A stretch of 64,000 nt of DNA from Glandiceps talaboti (taxonomy: Eukaryota; Hemichordata; Enteropneusta; Spengelidae). A model generated the notes under the pieces. The model searched no databases. It saw nothing but the letters and a program-made list of their open reading frames with translations, and was not told the DNA's origin. Each line of letters opens with the position of its first letter. Position 1 is the stretch's first letter. The translations under genes and the position numbers were made by a program. The stretch spans positions 30,212,455-30,276,454 of the forward strand of contig NC_135551.1 of NCBI RefSeq assembly GCF_964340395.1, given 5' to 3'. Positions 27,175-40,024 of the stretch are shown piece after piece.

Positions 27175-28323
27175 CTACATGGAATTGTCTGTTTCATCCA
27201 TATCGTTATGGCAACCAATAAGTCCCATCTGATTGGATGACGTTGTCATGGTGGGCATCTCACAGACATCTTCGAAGCAGGCACTTGAACGACGATAGTA
27301 GCTACCCATACTCAAAGTATATTCAGGTCTTCGTTTCCCGCAAGAACACATCCTGGCTAACTTTTGTCGGAAATTTGCACCAGCACATGTGTATATGATA
27401 GGGTTCAAACAACTGTTAGCATAACTCAAACACATAGAACAATAGTAAGTTATAACAAAATGTAAAGAATACCATTTCTCTATGGGGTTAAAGGTCATGA
27501 TAAATTGAACCACCCAAAATGGTAACCAACACACCGTGAACAGTGCTACTGCAAGCATTACTATCACACCTGCTCGGCCCAGAGTTGAACGTCGTTTACG
27601 GTCGCGAGAACGGTACTTTGAGCGGGAACCTTTTCTCAGATAGAGCAGTATACGGAAATAGCAAAGAGAAATTATTAAAAGTGGAAGGCCGAAGCTAATA
27701 ATGAATGCATAGATGATGAAGGCAATATTCCATTTATGGCTGAAGTTGATATCGCATTTGATATGGCCGGTGGTATTGTCAAAGGTAGCATCGGCGTATA
27801 TCCAAAGTGGCTGCGAAGCTGCTATCGACAAAATCCATATGAAGATACATATAAGCCGAGCAGAATTCACAGTACGATATGTCATAGATTCGATGGCATT
27901 TACTATCGCTAAATAGCGATCAATACACATTGCAGTCAGGGTGAAAATTCCGGCGAACATGTTGATACCGTCTATGCCCATCACCAACTTACACATAGCT
28001 CGTCCTAGAAACCACGTCTTGCCGGTGTATTGGTAGGCAAGAAACGGTATCCCTAGCATAAACAGAAGATCGGCGGAGGCTAGGTTCATGATGTAAACAT
28101 TTGGTACAGTTTTCATGTCAGAGTATCGCACCAACACACAGACAACGATTCCGTTACCGAGGAGACCACTGATGCAAATGATACTGATGACGGAGGGGAT
28201 GAAGACCGTTCGCCACCAACTGATGGACGCGAAGGATTCATGATTTGATGCCGATTCGTTTCCAAAATCGTCCATCGAAGCATTGAATATATCACTGTTT
28301 TGGATAGTATAATTGAAATACAT
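27175..28323 (-). CDS. Somatostatin/allatostatin-C receptor-like GPCR, single exon, 382 aa
   Basis: This is a class A (rhodopsin-family) peptide receptor, expected in the plasma membrane and coupled to G proteins. The N-terminus has sequons NYT (4), NAS (14) and NES (22) and no obvious signal peptide. Seven hydrophobic segments lie at about 41-65, 75-98, 111-134, 154-177, 200-224, 250-275 and 286-311. Seen motifs: GNGIV in TM1, LASAD in TM2, DRY at 135-137, CWLPF at 265-269, YANSCLNPIIY at 301-311, and C111 with C190 for the loop disulfide. D118 in 'GIDGIN' matches the TM3 aspartate that binds the peptide's lysine in somatostatin receptors, and 'YANS' before NPxxY is typical of that family. 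Loop 3 is Arg/Lys-rich; C326 and C328 may be palmitoylated. The start chosen is the first ATG after an in-frame TAA; a 5' UTR intron is possible because CCCTCACAG lies just upstream. Galanin- or opioid-like receptors are the alternatives. Confidence 0.92.
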   Translation of the reverse strand: MYFNYTIQNSDIFNASMDDFGNESASNHESFASISWWRTVFIPSVISIICISGLLGNGIVVCVLVRYSDMKTVPNVYIMNLASADLLFMLGIPFLAYQYTGKTWFLGRAMCKLVMGIDGINMFAGIFTLTAMCIDRYLAIVNAIESMTYRTVNSARLICIFIWILSIAASQPLWIYADATFDNTTGHIKCDINFSHKWNIAFIIYAFIISFGLPLLIISLCYFRILLYLRKGSRSKYRSRDRKRRSTLGRAGVIVMLAVALFTVCWLPFWVVQFIMTFNPIEKWYSLHFVITYYCSMCLSYANSCLNPIIYTCAGANFRQKLARMCSCGKRRPEYTLSMGSYYRRSSACFEDVCEMPTMTTSSNQMGLIGCHNDMDETDNSM

Positions 28324-28329
28324 GTTTCT

Positions 28330-29765
28330 AAATACCTGTGAGGGTTGATCACCGAGATATGTAATCGAAAACTGATCCTCGTTTGAAGCATAGAACCCTT
28401 CTTATTAGAATCATCACCCAGTGCCTGGTCTTGCATACCATACCATACAATATCATAGCAATGCACTTGTGAAATGTACACAAAAGCGTTCCGCTCACAG
28501 TCGTAGCAGTTTTCTTCCTTTGAAAATGCCAACATTACCGCTAGGGTAGAGATTTTCACGGAGCGATCGATTAGGCCTGCGTGAGTGTTCTCATTACGAT
28601 CCCTGTGAGATGTGATGCACTCATCGTATGCACCACCACCTGTTCTTTTTATGACTCTATAATTTGATCACCGGGGGTGCCAAGCTCATCAATATCCTCT
28701 CAGTGGAGCTGTAATAAGACACGACAGTAACAGCAGTGGTGCAACCACAACCCAACATTCGCATAATATACGTTTGGATAATATTTTATAACCCTATGGA
28801 AATCTTACAAACTTGCTTCTGACAAGAAATTAATACGATTATACTGTTAACACCTACACTGTGTTAGAGCCATGGAATATCAGTAGCCGATGATTTGAGA
28901 ACAAAATTGTGCAATTTAACAATTTGTAACACACTGGAAAGAACTCTCTCCGGCAACTGAGATGTCTACGTTGCCTGGGGACAAATTGGAAAACCTTGCT
29001 CCGAGGATCGTGAAAATGACGTCACTGGAAAACGGACTACAGCTCTCAGCTACTTAGTAAGAGTAAAGAGCTTTCATTAACTAAGGCAAATCAAATGGAA
29101 TAAGAATTCACCGTCTGCTACCTTGACTTGCCTCAACTTTTCATTCTCAAATTTCACTTCATTACTCTATCTTTCGAAGAATAGTGCACGTTTTGCGTAC
29201 CCGGTAAATGCAAAGATATTCTTAATTGTCGTCTTTATCTAACAAATACCTACTGAGAACTAAAATATTTGTCTGGATAACAAATATAATAAAACAATTT
29301 TAATAAACATAAATTAATAAACATATTAGCGATAAAATTCGACTTCATATGAAGTCCATTTATGTTGGCGTGTGTATATTACATGTAAGATCGCCCATAC
29401 AGGGAAGACCCTCGGTCGTGTCTATTTACACTGGTTAGTTTGAAAGTAACACCGCCGTGGTCGATAGCATAGTACACTTAAGACCGACTGGAATATGATG
29501 AGACATCGTTTACGTCAGTCACGGTGTAAGCAGCTAAAGTGATAAATGATTAGTGCTTTCCTATGTGAAGTCTTCAATTCTGAAGTTTTAATTATTCTTT
29601 ATATTGTTACTTTGCTTGTCCCATAGTGGAAATACAAATGTAAGTCTTGTGACCTTTATATTACTGTGTCATTCAAGCACAGAATTTTGGTGTTTTAGGT
29701 GAGTTTATATTTTTACGTGCTGAATAAAACAAAATGTAAAACAAACAAAATTCATTCAAATTGTC
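28330..29765. other. Upstream region of the receptor gene
   Basis: It contains the expected promoter and 5' UTR side of the minus-strand receptor. A minus-strand frame of 148 codons overlapping the receptor start (28,113-28,559) is a different-frame shadow. No TATA box or other element could be assigned with confidence. Confidence 0.4.
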
Positions 29766-29773
29766 ACTCTTAT
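29766..29773. repeat. Left target-site duplication of the foldback element
   Basis: ACTCTTAT here matches ACTCTTAC at 31,391-31,398 in seven of eight positions, immediately outside the inverted-repeat ends. Confidence 0.65.
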
Positions 29774-30467
29774 ATGGGAAGCCGTTCAGGCCAAAAGTAT
29801 TTTTTTATTTTTGCTATAGTATTTTATATTTTTCGTACTTACAAACTAATTTTAACAGTTTATGTACTTTTATTCCATGTTCACATTATTTTAATTGAAA
29901 TAAGTTTGCATTTATTTGAGAATATTGTTTTATTTTTCGTCAAACCAGAATTATTTTAAGGATTATATATAATTGAAAGTCAAAATATATTTTTTGTTGA
30001 AGTTTTTTATTTTATTTTTTAAATTATTAAAAAAAAAAATTTCAACTTTTTTTTTTTCCTTCCCAACTTTTTTTTTTGGCCGAGTCTGCTGACAGGCGCC
30101 GGTGCAGAGCACGTCGTGCTCGTACCAGGCGCCTGTCACGAGTACGAGGCGTGACCTTTGACATCACGTTCTTATTACCTTCGGTCGCTCAAACATTATA
30201 TCAGATCTCAAAACTGTTAATTGACGTGTGATAGTATCTGTTTTTTCCAACAACCGCGACTTCAGCCGCGTACGATCCATGTGCAACGGGTAAAGGTATT
30301 TCCAATGGGTCAGTCAGGTACTTCTAGTACGAGCGCACATGTTGACGTCGACCTGCTGTATTACATACGGAGACGTGTCGTTCTCAACTTTTCATGATAT
30401 ATGCATGTGTACTCAGAACACCGAGAGAATGTATACTACAATGTACGATGAAGTAAACTGAATCTTT

Positions 30468-30521
<54 letters not shown>

Positions 30522-31390
30522 CAACAACAACAACAACAACAACAACAAGGCGATAAAAACTGGTTTAGGTTGATATGTAATACAGCAGGTCGACGTCAAT
30601 ATGTGAGCTCGTACTAGAAGTAGTACCTGACTGACCCATTGGAAATACGCGTTCGCTTTTCCTCACGTTTTTGTTTCTAAAGCTGTTTTGCTCACGCTCA
30701 CAGTATAGTGTACCATCTTATTTCAATTCTGGTCAGTTTCACAATAATGAATGTAATTGTTATTGATGCAACAAACTTTAGTTGTTTTAGATTAACTACC
30801 TTTACCCTTTGCACAAGGATCGTGTCCTACGTACTACATCATGTATATAATACATCATACATGCGGTCGATAACCTTAACGTGACGGTGTACACATGTGT
30901 GTACGCGGCTGAAGTCGCGGTTGTTGGAAAAAACAGATACTATCACACGTAAATTAACAGTTTTGAGATCTGATATAATGTTTGAGCGACCAATTTCGAA
31001 GGTAATGAGAAGGTGTATTTGACGCCGAAACACGTCGTAATGGATGTCGAAGGACATGCCTGTCACGAGCACGACGTACTCGTGACAGGCGCTGGTCAGC
31101 AGACTCGGAAAAAAAAAAGTTGGGAAGAAAAAAAAAAAAGTTGAAATTTTTTTTTTTTAGATTTAAAAATTAAAATAAAAAACTTTAACAATTATATATA
31201 ATGCTTAAAATAATTCTGGTTTGACGAAAAATAAAACAATATTCTCAAATAAATGAAAACTTATTTCAATTAAAATAATGTAACCATGGAATAAAAGTAC
31301 AGAAACGGTTAAAATTAGTTTGTAAGTACGAAAAATAAAAAATACTATAGCTAAAATAAAAAAATATTTTTGGCCTGAACGGCTTCCCAT
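29774..31390. mobile_element. 1.6-kb foldback DNA element with long inverted arms
   Basis: The ends are ATGGGAAGCCGTTCAGGCC and its exact reverse complement. Long arms match inward in reverse complement over several hundred bases: CCGCGACTTCAGCCGCGTAC (30,254-30,273) pairs with 30,901-30,920, and GACCTGCTGTATTACATA (30,350-30,367) with about 30,573-30,590. The right arm carries about 200 bp of extra sequence (30,655-30,895). The loop (30,368-30,572) contains a (CAA)n tract. Short GACAGGCGCC/GGCGCCTGTC palindromes sit inside the arms. There is no transposase frame, so the element is non-autonomous. The 8-bp target duplication is compatible with hAT or Merlin-type transposition, but the termini do not identify a superfamily. 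Confidence 0.85.
30469..30547. repeat. (CAA)n tract in the foldback loop
   Basis: About 26 CAA units with one slip (ACACAA). It lies in the unpaired centre of the foldback element. Confidence 0.9.
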
Positions 31391-31398
31391 ACTCTTAC
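31391..31398. repeat. Right target-site duplication of the foldback element
   Basis: ACTCTTAC directly follows the right terminus GGCTTCCCAT and pairs with the left copy at 29,766-29,773. Confidence 0.65.
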
Positions 31399-31399
31399 G

Positions 31400-32200
31400 C
31401 TATATCATCACAATTTAAAGAAAAAAATCCATGACTCTTTTATTACTTTATAATAAGCTGTCCCCAACTATTACTCTTTTGAATTCTGGTAACTTTTTTT
31501 TTAATCATCGTGTACATATCTTGATTGTATTTTATCAGAGCTGAACTTTACTCCGATCGATATTAAAGCAGATATATGCATCGGTACTTTGTATACACCA
31601 TGAATCCTATTGGAATGGAATTAGAATGCAATACAACAGTCGCATATACGTCCCTGCCTACTCAGCAGTAGAATTAAGTTCATAACACGAACAAAGTTAC
31701 AATCAATTCCATTGGTCCATTCACGGATGACGTATCTCAAAACCAAAATATGAAAATAAAATATTTGACAAAATTAATGATACATTATTGACACATACTT
31801 CTGTAGAACAAAGAAACAGAACAAGCACTCTTTGAAATACGAAAATGAATTGAAAAAAACAAATAAAACTCGATGGCAAAACCCCCTAGCCTTAAATATT
31901 GAATAATAAAGATACAGCTGTTTATACATTGCAATATGTAGTGGTTTTGATGACCATTAGTCTGTGAACATAATATTACAATGTTTAATCAAGTACTATG
32001 TTTTTGCAGACTACGTGACTACCAGTATTTACAGAAAATTTCAGCGGGAAAAAAGATGCCGACACAGTAATTAGTGAGTATGATTACTGATTTAGATACT
32101 ATGACTGGACTATGTGTTGACAATTAATGCTTTGAGATTACTGGACAGTGAATCAATCAATTGACATTATTTATTATTTAGTTTGCATTACATTGACAAC
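31400..32200. other. Intergenic DNA, no gene seen
   Basis: AT-rich, with no recognised gene or repeat family. Confidence 0.4.
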
Positions 32201-32206
32201 AGAGGT

Positions 32207-32265
32207 GTGTGTGTGTATGTATGTATGTATGTATGTATGTATGTATGTATGTATGTATGTATGTA

Positions 32266-32302
<37 letters not shown>

Positions 32303-32448
32303 ATGTATGTATGTATGTATGTATGTATGTACGTACGTACGTACGTACGTACGTATGTATGTATGTATGTATGCGTGTGTACATAATATAATATTATGTA
32401 CACACGCATACATACATACATACATACATACATACATACATACATACA

Positions 32449-32476
<28 letters not shown>
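32207..32476. repeat. Palindromic (GTAT)n ... (CATA)n microsatellite
   Basis: A GTAT array with GTGT and ACGT interruptions runs into a perfect palindrome and emerges as a CATA array on the other side. The centre is at 32,390: GCGTGTGTACATAATAT (32,373-32,389) pairs with 32,391-32,407. The whole locus can fold into a hairpin of over 100 bp. Confidence 0.9.
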
Positions 32477-32479
<3 letters not shown>

Positions 32480-33206
32480 GCAAACTACTGACTGTTTTGC
32501 ATTACATGTACATGCATATATGTTGAAAAGCTGACAACAGTAGAATAATTATATGTTATAAAAAAATGTCAACACAGATGTTTTTCTGAGTTTATCAAAG
32601 AAATCAGAACTCATACACACCTCACGTGCTAAGAGAGCAGTAAAGAGTGGGCTCATGTGGTTACTAATGTGTAATATACAATACACACTACATTTGTATT
32701 CCAAACGAAAACTTCCTTGAAATTGAAATGTTAACTTGAGATGAGAAATGAGACTGTTAACAATCCCCTCCAGTACACCACAGTTAATAATATTTATAAA
32801 GGGATCAAAATATAGAATGGTAATTGAGCTAATGATGTAAATGAAGATACTTATTAAGGGATGAAAACAATAGAGTTTCTCACACACATCGCACAATTTT
32901 ACGATGGTAAACACGTCACGTACGAGATGTCGTTTATTGTTATATCAGATGATACAATGTTAGTGAACGTGTGAACGTGCCACACATCTAGAAGAGAAGG
33001 CTTTCATTTCGAATTCTGCATGAATGTCTGGAATAAATGATGATGTAGTTCTTTTATTCTTCAAAGATAAAGGGAAACAAGGTCCTTTACAGTCACTCAA
33101 TAATAAAGATATTTAGTTGACATGATGCAGGTGGAATTTGTCCTTTGTCATTGAGAGTGATTAGCTATAGTCTTATGTAATCATTGAGAGTGATTAGCTA
33201 CATGAA

Positions 33207-33391
<185 letters not shown>

Positions 33392-33770
33392 GTTTAATAG
33401 TAATGCACTGATGACATCCATTTTGATAAAATTGTCATTTTTATGTGTTAGTTTGATAGAATAAACCACTTTGCAAATATATTACAAAGGGGTGGTACCC
33501 CCTGACTCCTCAGACAACACAAAGACTCCTTACAGAACATGACAAGCGCCAACTGTGTACCAGTTGTTCAGTTGTCGTGGCAGAATAGCAGTCTATTTCA
33601 GCCAAGTGTTGCATGCTTGTGTTGTTTCTGTAGTATGTATTGAAGGTATACTCACTTGATATTGATAGGTACATGCGTACTCTATGCAATTGAAGTATGT
33701 TAAGGTAACGAGCACAATTTCCGGCAGGGGGCCTGAGGTATGTGTGGCATGAAAACAATTGGGGTGCGAA

Positions 33771-33784
33771 GGGGGGGGGGGGGG
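33771..33784. repeat. Poly-G run, 14 G
   Basis: Homopolymer of 14 guanines. Such a tract is prone to length error in sequencing. Confidence 0.85.
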
Positions 33785-34459
33785 CTTTGAAAATTCTGAT
33801 GGTCTGAAAGGGGTCACGAAATATTTTGCACGTGATTTGAACCAAATCTAACCCCAGGAGCAGCCGTTTACCTATTTTACTTGCAAAATTGTTATACATT
33901 TCAGTGTAAAACAGCTGTCATGAATATTCAATGTTCAACCATTGCATACATTATGTCTACAGACTCCCATGATGCAATAGCCCATGGCAAAGATATCCTA
34001 TAACTGCACAAGATCAGTTTGACGTTTCTCCGAAATCGCAAGTAATTGTAGGTGATGTAAAATCATGAAATGACTCTCCAGAACCCATAGTTTATGAAAA
34101 TGTCTCTATTTCCTGGAGTGGAGTTCCAAAGTTTTGGAAGCTGTTAGTGCAAATCAAAGTACAAACACTATTTCGGTCATCTTTATTTTACAATGAAACG
34201 TCTGAAAGTTCATGAGATCGTGGTTAATAGTTAACAGGAAAAGGGTATTTTATAGATAGCGTGGCCTCTGGTGATGTGAATGGAAATACTGGGAAACGAT
34301 GACGTCGGTTAAAGCAATTGGACCACTCTTAGCAATCTCTGGATGTTGAAGATACTAATGCATTTGTTTACATGTGTTTCTTCAATTTTTTTTGCGTAAC
34401 TACACAACGAGGAGTCTGGCTTGCACCTTGAACGTACTCGCTTACAAAATCGTGAAATA

Positions 34460-34507
34460 TTCATTCATTCATTCATTCATTCATTCATTCATTCATTCAT
34501 TCATTCT
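34460..34507. repeat. (ATTC)n microsatellite
   Basis: About 11 ATTC units. Confidence 0.9.
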
Positions 34508-35289
34508 TTCATTTTATTGCCAATTTGAAAGTCAATATGTACATGTCAATAATGATCACATAAACAAAAAGGAGAAACAAAATGGCATTTGGAGTCTAAT
34601 TACTAGCTTTCCGCTAATCAAGTTTGGCTTCACCGCTAATGGAAATAATAAGTTAACATATGTATTGTTAATGGTTGCCTGCTGTAACTGGACCCGGTAC
34701 GATAGTATGTTTCTTTGACCTATTTGACCTGTACATGCTATTGAACTCTTAATATTCCCTAGTCTTTAGACTCCGAATTGTTGACAAACAAATTATTGGG
34801 TCCGCGTAGCGTACCTACGACGTTTTACATATTGACATATAGAAAACGTACAGGGTAGAGCAACAATTAGCAAGGAGGTCATTCACCTAATTAGAAGCAC
34901 TTAACTGGTTTTCCTGTAAAGGTTCGGAGTATCCATCAGTGGGCAGACGAAAAAGAATCTACGACAAAACTTACTCGTATTATTATACACCGTGAACAGT
35001 ATTACATCATCTGTGGGTAAACGTTTTTTTTGTAGCTGTACACGCGATAAATCAAATTAAATTGTTTTTGGGTCCGTCCCCAAAAATCAGCGCCCCTCAA
35101 CGGTGATCAAGATTTCAACGCGTTTCTATACTTCTAATGGATAGTATCGACGGCCGTTTAGCATGTAAAATGTCAGATTATTTGTTTTTAAACAATTTCT
35201 TGTGAATATATTGGGGTTGTCTAATCGAAAAATGATATTTCAGTTACAACTCGTTCAGTTTTATTAAAGTGGTGACAGATTCCAATCAA

Positions 35290-35465
35290 TCAATGCCAAT
35301 TGCTAGAGCAATATTCTGTTCAGTAGCGCTTAATGGTTTAAACACAACATAGGCTTTGGTGAACAAATAGTTTTCTAAAACAATTCAGGAGACTTGGCGA
35401 ATATCAAGTGGCAAAGAGTTCCAAACTGAACTTTCGCTCAAGATTTAAAGTTGCCACTACACTAC
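35290..35465 (-). mobile_element. Decayed C-terminal fragment of a non-LTR retrotransposon ORF2
   Basis: On the minus strand a frame reads SSVWNSLPLDIRQVS, then a stop, then IVLENYLFTKAYVVF. The 'WNSLP..IR' block followed by a 'FK..L..YLF' block is the conserved extreme C-terminus of many LINE polymerases. The stop in the middle shows decay. The rest of the element was not recognised. Confidence 0.45.
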
Positions 35466-35688
35466 CTACAAATAATATTCACCAGATACGACGTCTTTTT
35501 ATAAGTAATTTATCAATTTTTAGTGAAAATATCTTTGGTTATTTGATGAAAACGTGTCTCAGCTGTAGCTAGTACGGGTTTTTACTTGATTTACTTGAAT
35601 CTCCGTTATGACTATGGCTATGAATGTCAGTCTTACAAATTAATTAGATAACAACTATGCTATCTTTTATCACTCAAAGCTTACCATT

Positions 35689-35717
35689 GTGAAAGGTGAA
35701 AGGTGAAAGGTGAAAGC
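35689..35717. repeat. (GTGAAAG)n heptanucleotide repeat
   Basis: Four tandem copies of GTGAAAG. Confidence 0.85.
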
Positions 35718-35719
35718 CA

Positions 35720-36735
35720 AGATGTTATAACAGAAAAATTAGGTGAAAAAACTTGACCATTGACAAACAAGGAAATAGTCCATAAACCTTGTTACATGTA
35801 ATATTGCACAGTGCCGATGTAAACAGTTCTATATGAAGTCCAGCGATGTTGTAATTACAATATGTCAATCAAACATATTCAATATATTATTGAAGAAATT
35901 CGATTGTGAAACACGATCTAGACCTAATTGTAAACCGAACTTGCAAAAAATCGACCTAGTGTGAAACTTGAATAATGGCCTGTATTTCCTTATTGCAATG
36001 TTGGTCTTAGCAGTATTTATAGAAATGATGTCATAAAGGCCAAGATTAATAATATTGATTGTCTAATGATTAATTTTATTAATTTAGAAGACGAAATTAA
36101 TGAAATGGAAAAAATCGAAGGATTCAATCTCAAGCTGAATAAATTATGATTTATTGTAAGAGATGCGTTTAAAAGAAAATAATTTCAGATAAATTGAAAT
36201 ATTTCTACAATTTCCATCATGAGTATAAAATAAGGGACAAAGAATTTTCCAACACAAAACCCATGTAGTATAACTTATATTCGTATTGTTTGAGTTTGAA
36301 TTTCGTTTCTCGACATACTGTTATCGCTCCCCTTACAAGATAGAGTCTAACATAGTCGCAACAGGACAGATGTGGGCAAACATAGTACTTTGACCACAGT
36401 TAAATTACCGTCTAGTTTACCCACCCTGTCAAAATCTATCTTCTTATAATGTTATCTGTTGCGTGTCAACATTGGACAAGTTTAGTTCGTTTTAGTTGTT
36501 ATGAAATGAAGAGATAGCAACCACTTGAACAGTGTGTAGATATAATTATTGTCAAAGATATAAATCATTATAAATCGAAATCTCAACCATGTTATGCAGA
36601 GTAAACAAAATAACCAACTTGTTCATACATTATCAGTATTAATTGTGAAGGAGTGACATGATAGCATATTAAAGTTTCAATGCCATAGGTTTACATACAT
36701 AGAAACACACATAGATATATAGATACACACATAGA
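35720..36735. other. Intergenic DNA, no gene seen
   Basis: Very AT-rich, with no recognised gene. Confidence 0.4.
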
Positions 36736-36788
36736 TAGATACACACATACATACATACATACATACATACATACATACATACATACAT

Positions 36789-36820
<32 letters not shown>

Positions 36821-36958
36821 CTACCTACCTACCTACCTACCTACCTACCTACCTACCTACCTACCTACCTACCTACATACATACATACATACATACATAC
36901 ATACATACATACATACATACATACATACATACATACATACATACATACATACATACAT
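36735..36958. repeat. (CATA)n-(CA)n-(CCTA)n-(CATA)n microsatellite
   Basis: Two CATA arrays flank a CCTA run and a short CA run. Confidence 0.95.
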
Positions 36959-36999
36959 GTGAACAGACATGATGATGATAGTAACCCAGTACAACTATT

Positions 37000-38510
37000 A
37001 AATCTAGTGGTCCATAAAACATTTTTTAAAAAAACACACATTTATCTTACTATGCAATAAATTGTGCTTCCATTTTCCCGTGAGATGACGAATCTACCCG
37101 TCCGTGAATATTTAACCAGTACAATTTCCGCCAAACGTTTCGCTGCCTAAATATTGATGTCATCATGATATGAATTGCTAGTGTTATATTCATAAGTAAG
37201 GGAGCGTAAAGCAAATTTCAACTACAAAGTGTGTTTTTAGGCCCTAGTAAAGCTGGTTGCCCTATACAGAACATCTTTAATTGATCACGGCAGTAGAACA
37301 GCCAAAGGATCCTACGTAAAATTAAAAAATTTATCTTTGGCTTGATTGTCATAGTAACGCAGTTTAGACAGTACACGGCCGACAAGAACAATCTCCAAGC
37401 CTTGGGGAATATTATAACACACATTTGCTAGTAGGCGCTTTATTTTCATTTCTCAAAAACAAAATATCGAAAGAACATACAGGTAGAAATGTTCCTATGT
37501 TTGCCAAAGGTAAAATTGAAAGAATTGCAGACCTATTTAAGATGCGTTCGATATCAAACGTCTGTTTTCTTCTCTTTGAGTTTCGATCTCCGTGATGTGC
37601 CAACGTTTTCTGGGTGCTTGGAATTTTTGAAAAACATCGCCAACCACTTAAGGTTATATTTGTTGATAAACAACGTTACATTTGCATCGATAGAACGTTC
37701 CAGTTAAAGTATTGAGTTATCCAAGCCAATGGATCATTTTTACATTCGATAAATACACCTTAAAATAGAAACTACGATTTATTTGAATTTGTTTTGTAAC
37801 GTGATGATTGTATATTTACTTCTCTATCACTGTTATCAATATATTTGTATCAAGCTGCTAGTCCAAGAGTCAAAACATGACGTTTAATGTAATATTTACC
37901 AGGTTGTAACATCGTGATTTAGAACGTACAACATTCCATCTTCGAATTCATATAAATACAGGTATCCACAATCTTTCTTTACAATTATATAAATGACTAT
38001 CATATATGACGAAGACTTTTAGTTTCAATTGATTGTTTGTGACTGATAATACCTGAACAGAGTGTCTCAGTAATCGAGTGAACACGTGCAATCAATATGA
38101 GAACGAGGTTACACATAATATATGCAAAATAATCATTTATGACCTTTAATCCTTGATATTCAAAATGGCGTGCAGATATTTGCATTGTATGTCATCAAAT
38201 ATTTATTCCCTCTCTAACCTACCTTTTATGATTCCAATTGTGATATCGTTTATTAAAACTTCAAATTGATTTGTTGTAAGATAAAGTGAAAGTGTTATTG
38301 ATGGGGATATATAGCAAATCAGATATTGTTCTGATAATACACATTTCATATTACGCAGCTTATTGATTGATGATGTGTGGAGATGCTGTCCTAATAACCT
38401 CTTTTCATTCTTCAAGTAATCGATGTCAGTATTCAGTGTCGCCTGTCAAAAATGTGAGGGTTTATCTTAGTGCCTTCCGCATTCTGAGCTCATCTGCGTT
38501 TTCCAACGCC
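37000..38510. other. Intergenic DNA, no confident gene
   Basis: Two minus-strand frames of 60-70 codons lie at 37.2-37.6 kb without recognisable motifs. Nothing else was seen. Confidence 0.4.
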
Positions 38511-38525
38511 TTGTGCCCTTAGTGC

Positions 38526-38526
38526 C

Positions 38527-38574
<48 letters not shown>

Positions 38575-38575
38575 A
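38526..38575. repeat. (TGTC)n microsatellite
   Basis: Perfect tetranucleotide run directly abutting dispersed repeat copy B on its left. Confidence 0.95.
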
Positions 38576-38768
38576 TTATCTCAAGTTAAAATGATATTCA
38601 GCATACATGTACATATTCTGTACTATTATTTCTACAGCTGATTAGTTTTTCGAACATACTCCATCGATACTAACTAGTATAATTGCCACTAATTAATCAT
38701 ATTTACATTTAGATTTGATATATCTCAGATGGATGAATGATTAGAACATTATCTAACTTTGTGCACAT
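38572..38768 (-). repeat. Dispersed repeat, copy B, between two TGTC arrays
   Basis: Reverse-complement match to 5,750-5,935. Both ends of this copy run into tetranucleotide arrays: TGTC on the left, TGTC/TATC on the right. This indicates that the repeat carries or seeds microsatellites at its ends. Confidence 0.7.
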
Positions 38769-38925
<157 letters not shown>

Positions 38926-40024
38926 GGATGGACAGAAGGATGGCTGGATGAATAGATACACTGTAACACTGGTTTGATGAAGTGCGCTATATATAACGTT
39001 TTATATTATTGTCCAATAATGCTACATGTCGCAATAGTAACAGACTACACTACACTGTTCTGTCCAAGATATAGCTGTCAGTTCCACAACAATTTAAAAA
39101 ATTGATTAGAACTGATGCATTGTCAATATCAAGAGCTTTCCAAGAATTGTATTTGATTATCAAATTTATAAAACCAATTGCTTAATACCGAAATGCAATT
39201 ATTGCAGCAAAGGTTTCAATATCAAATGAAAGCTAATGTATGTTGATTGATGTTATATAAAAGATAAACCCTTGCTTAAAATAGTCTTGAAGTTCTTGTG
39301 ACCATGTATTTCGGTAAACAAAGCAATCGTTTGAAACTTCTTAACATCGTTATGGAAATTCATTAGATCAGTTGGGTAAGTTATGTCATGTGACCCCTTC
39401 CGAGACTAATCTAAGTAAGATTTCCTTCACTAAATATATGTAATTGTTCAAAATCGTCGTAATGCAAAGTTTCATGAACTACAGAATATGTTACATATTC
39501 GACTCAGAAATCGACCCAGTCTGGTGATGGCCATGACAAATCGACGAAGACACGTTTTAGATTGCACTTTCAGTGACAGTTGCATGTAAAGCGATACTAA
39601 ACTTGTATCCCATGATTGTCAGTGTTTATTGTTGATCGATTATACCCGAGTTGTCCTTTTATATACGTTAATAACACAACGAGTGTTTGAGTTTTTCTCA
39701 TAGGCTTCAATACCGCTTCTTTCCACATATTTATCTCGTAGACCTTGAGTATTACTGACAAATAACACATTTTATTGATTCGATTGTCTTCACGTTGATA
39801 TGTGCCATTGGAGATCGAATATAGCTCCTGGTTAATTTAGGCCAAGTAGTCATTTGTTGATCAGGGATACAACTCGTGCTGTTGGGGGAAAAAGTGTGGC
39901 ATATACAACACCAATAATAACGGTTTGGCGTTTAGCTGAGTATGTGGACACAGTCTTCTGTTGTACATAAACAAACAATCCAACAGTTTATTCTGACATC
40001 CCATTGCCATAAATTTGCCAATAT

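Noticed and set aside
27713-27916. 67-codon plus-strand frame
   Set aside because: Antisense shadow of the receptor.
28113-28559. 148-codon minus-strand frame
   Set aside because: Different-frame overlap with the receptor's start; no recognisable domain.
29699-29959. 86-codon plus-strand frame and its mirror at 31,205-31,390
   Set aside because: They are the same AT-rich foldback arm read from the two sides; Phe/Ile-rich composition, not a conserved gene.
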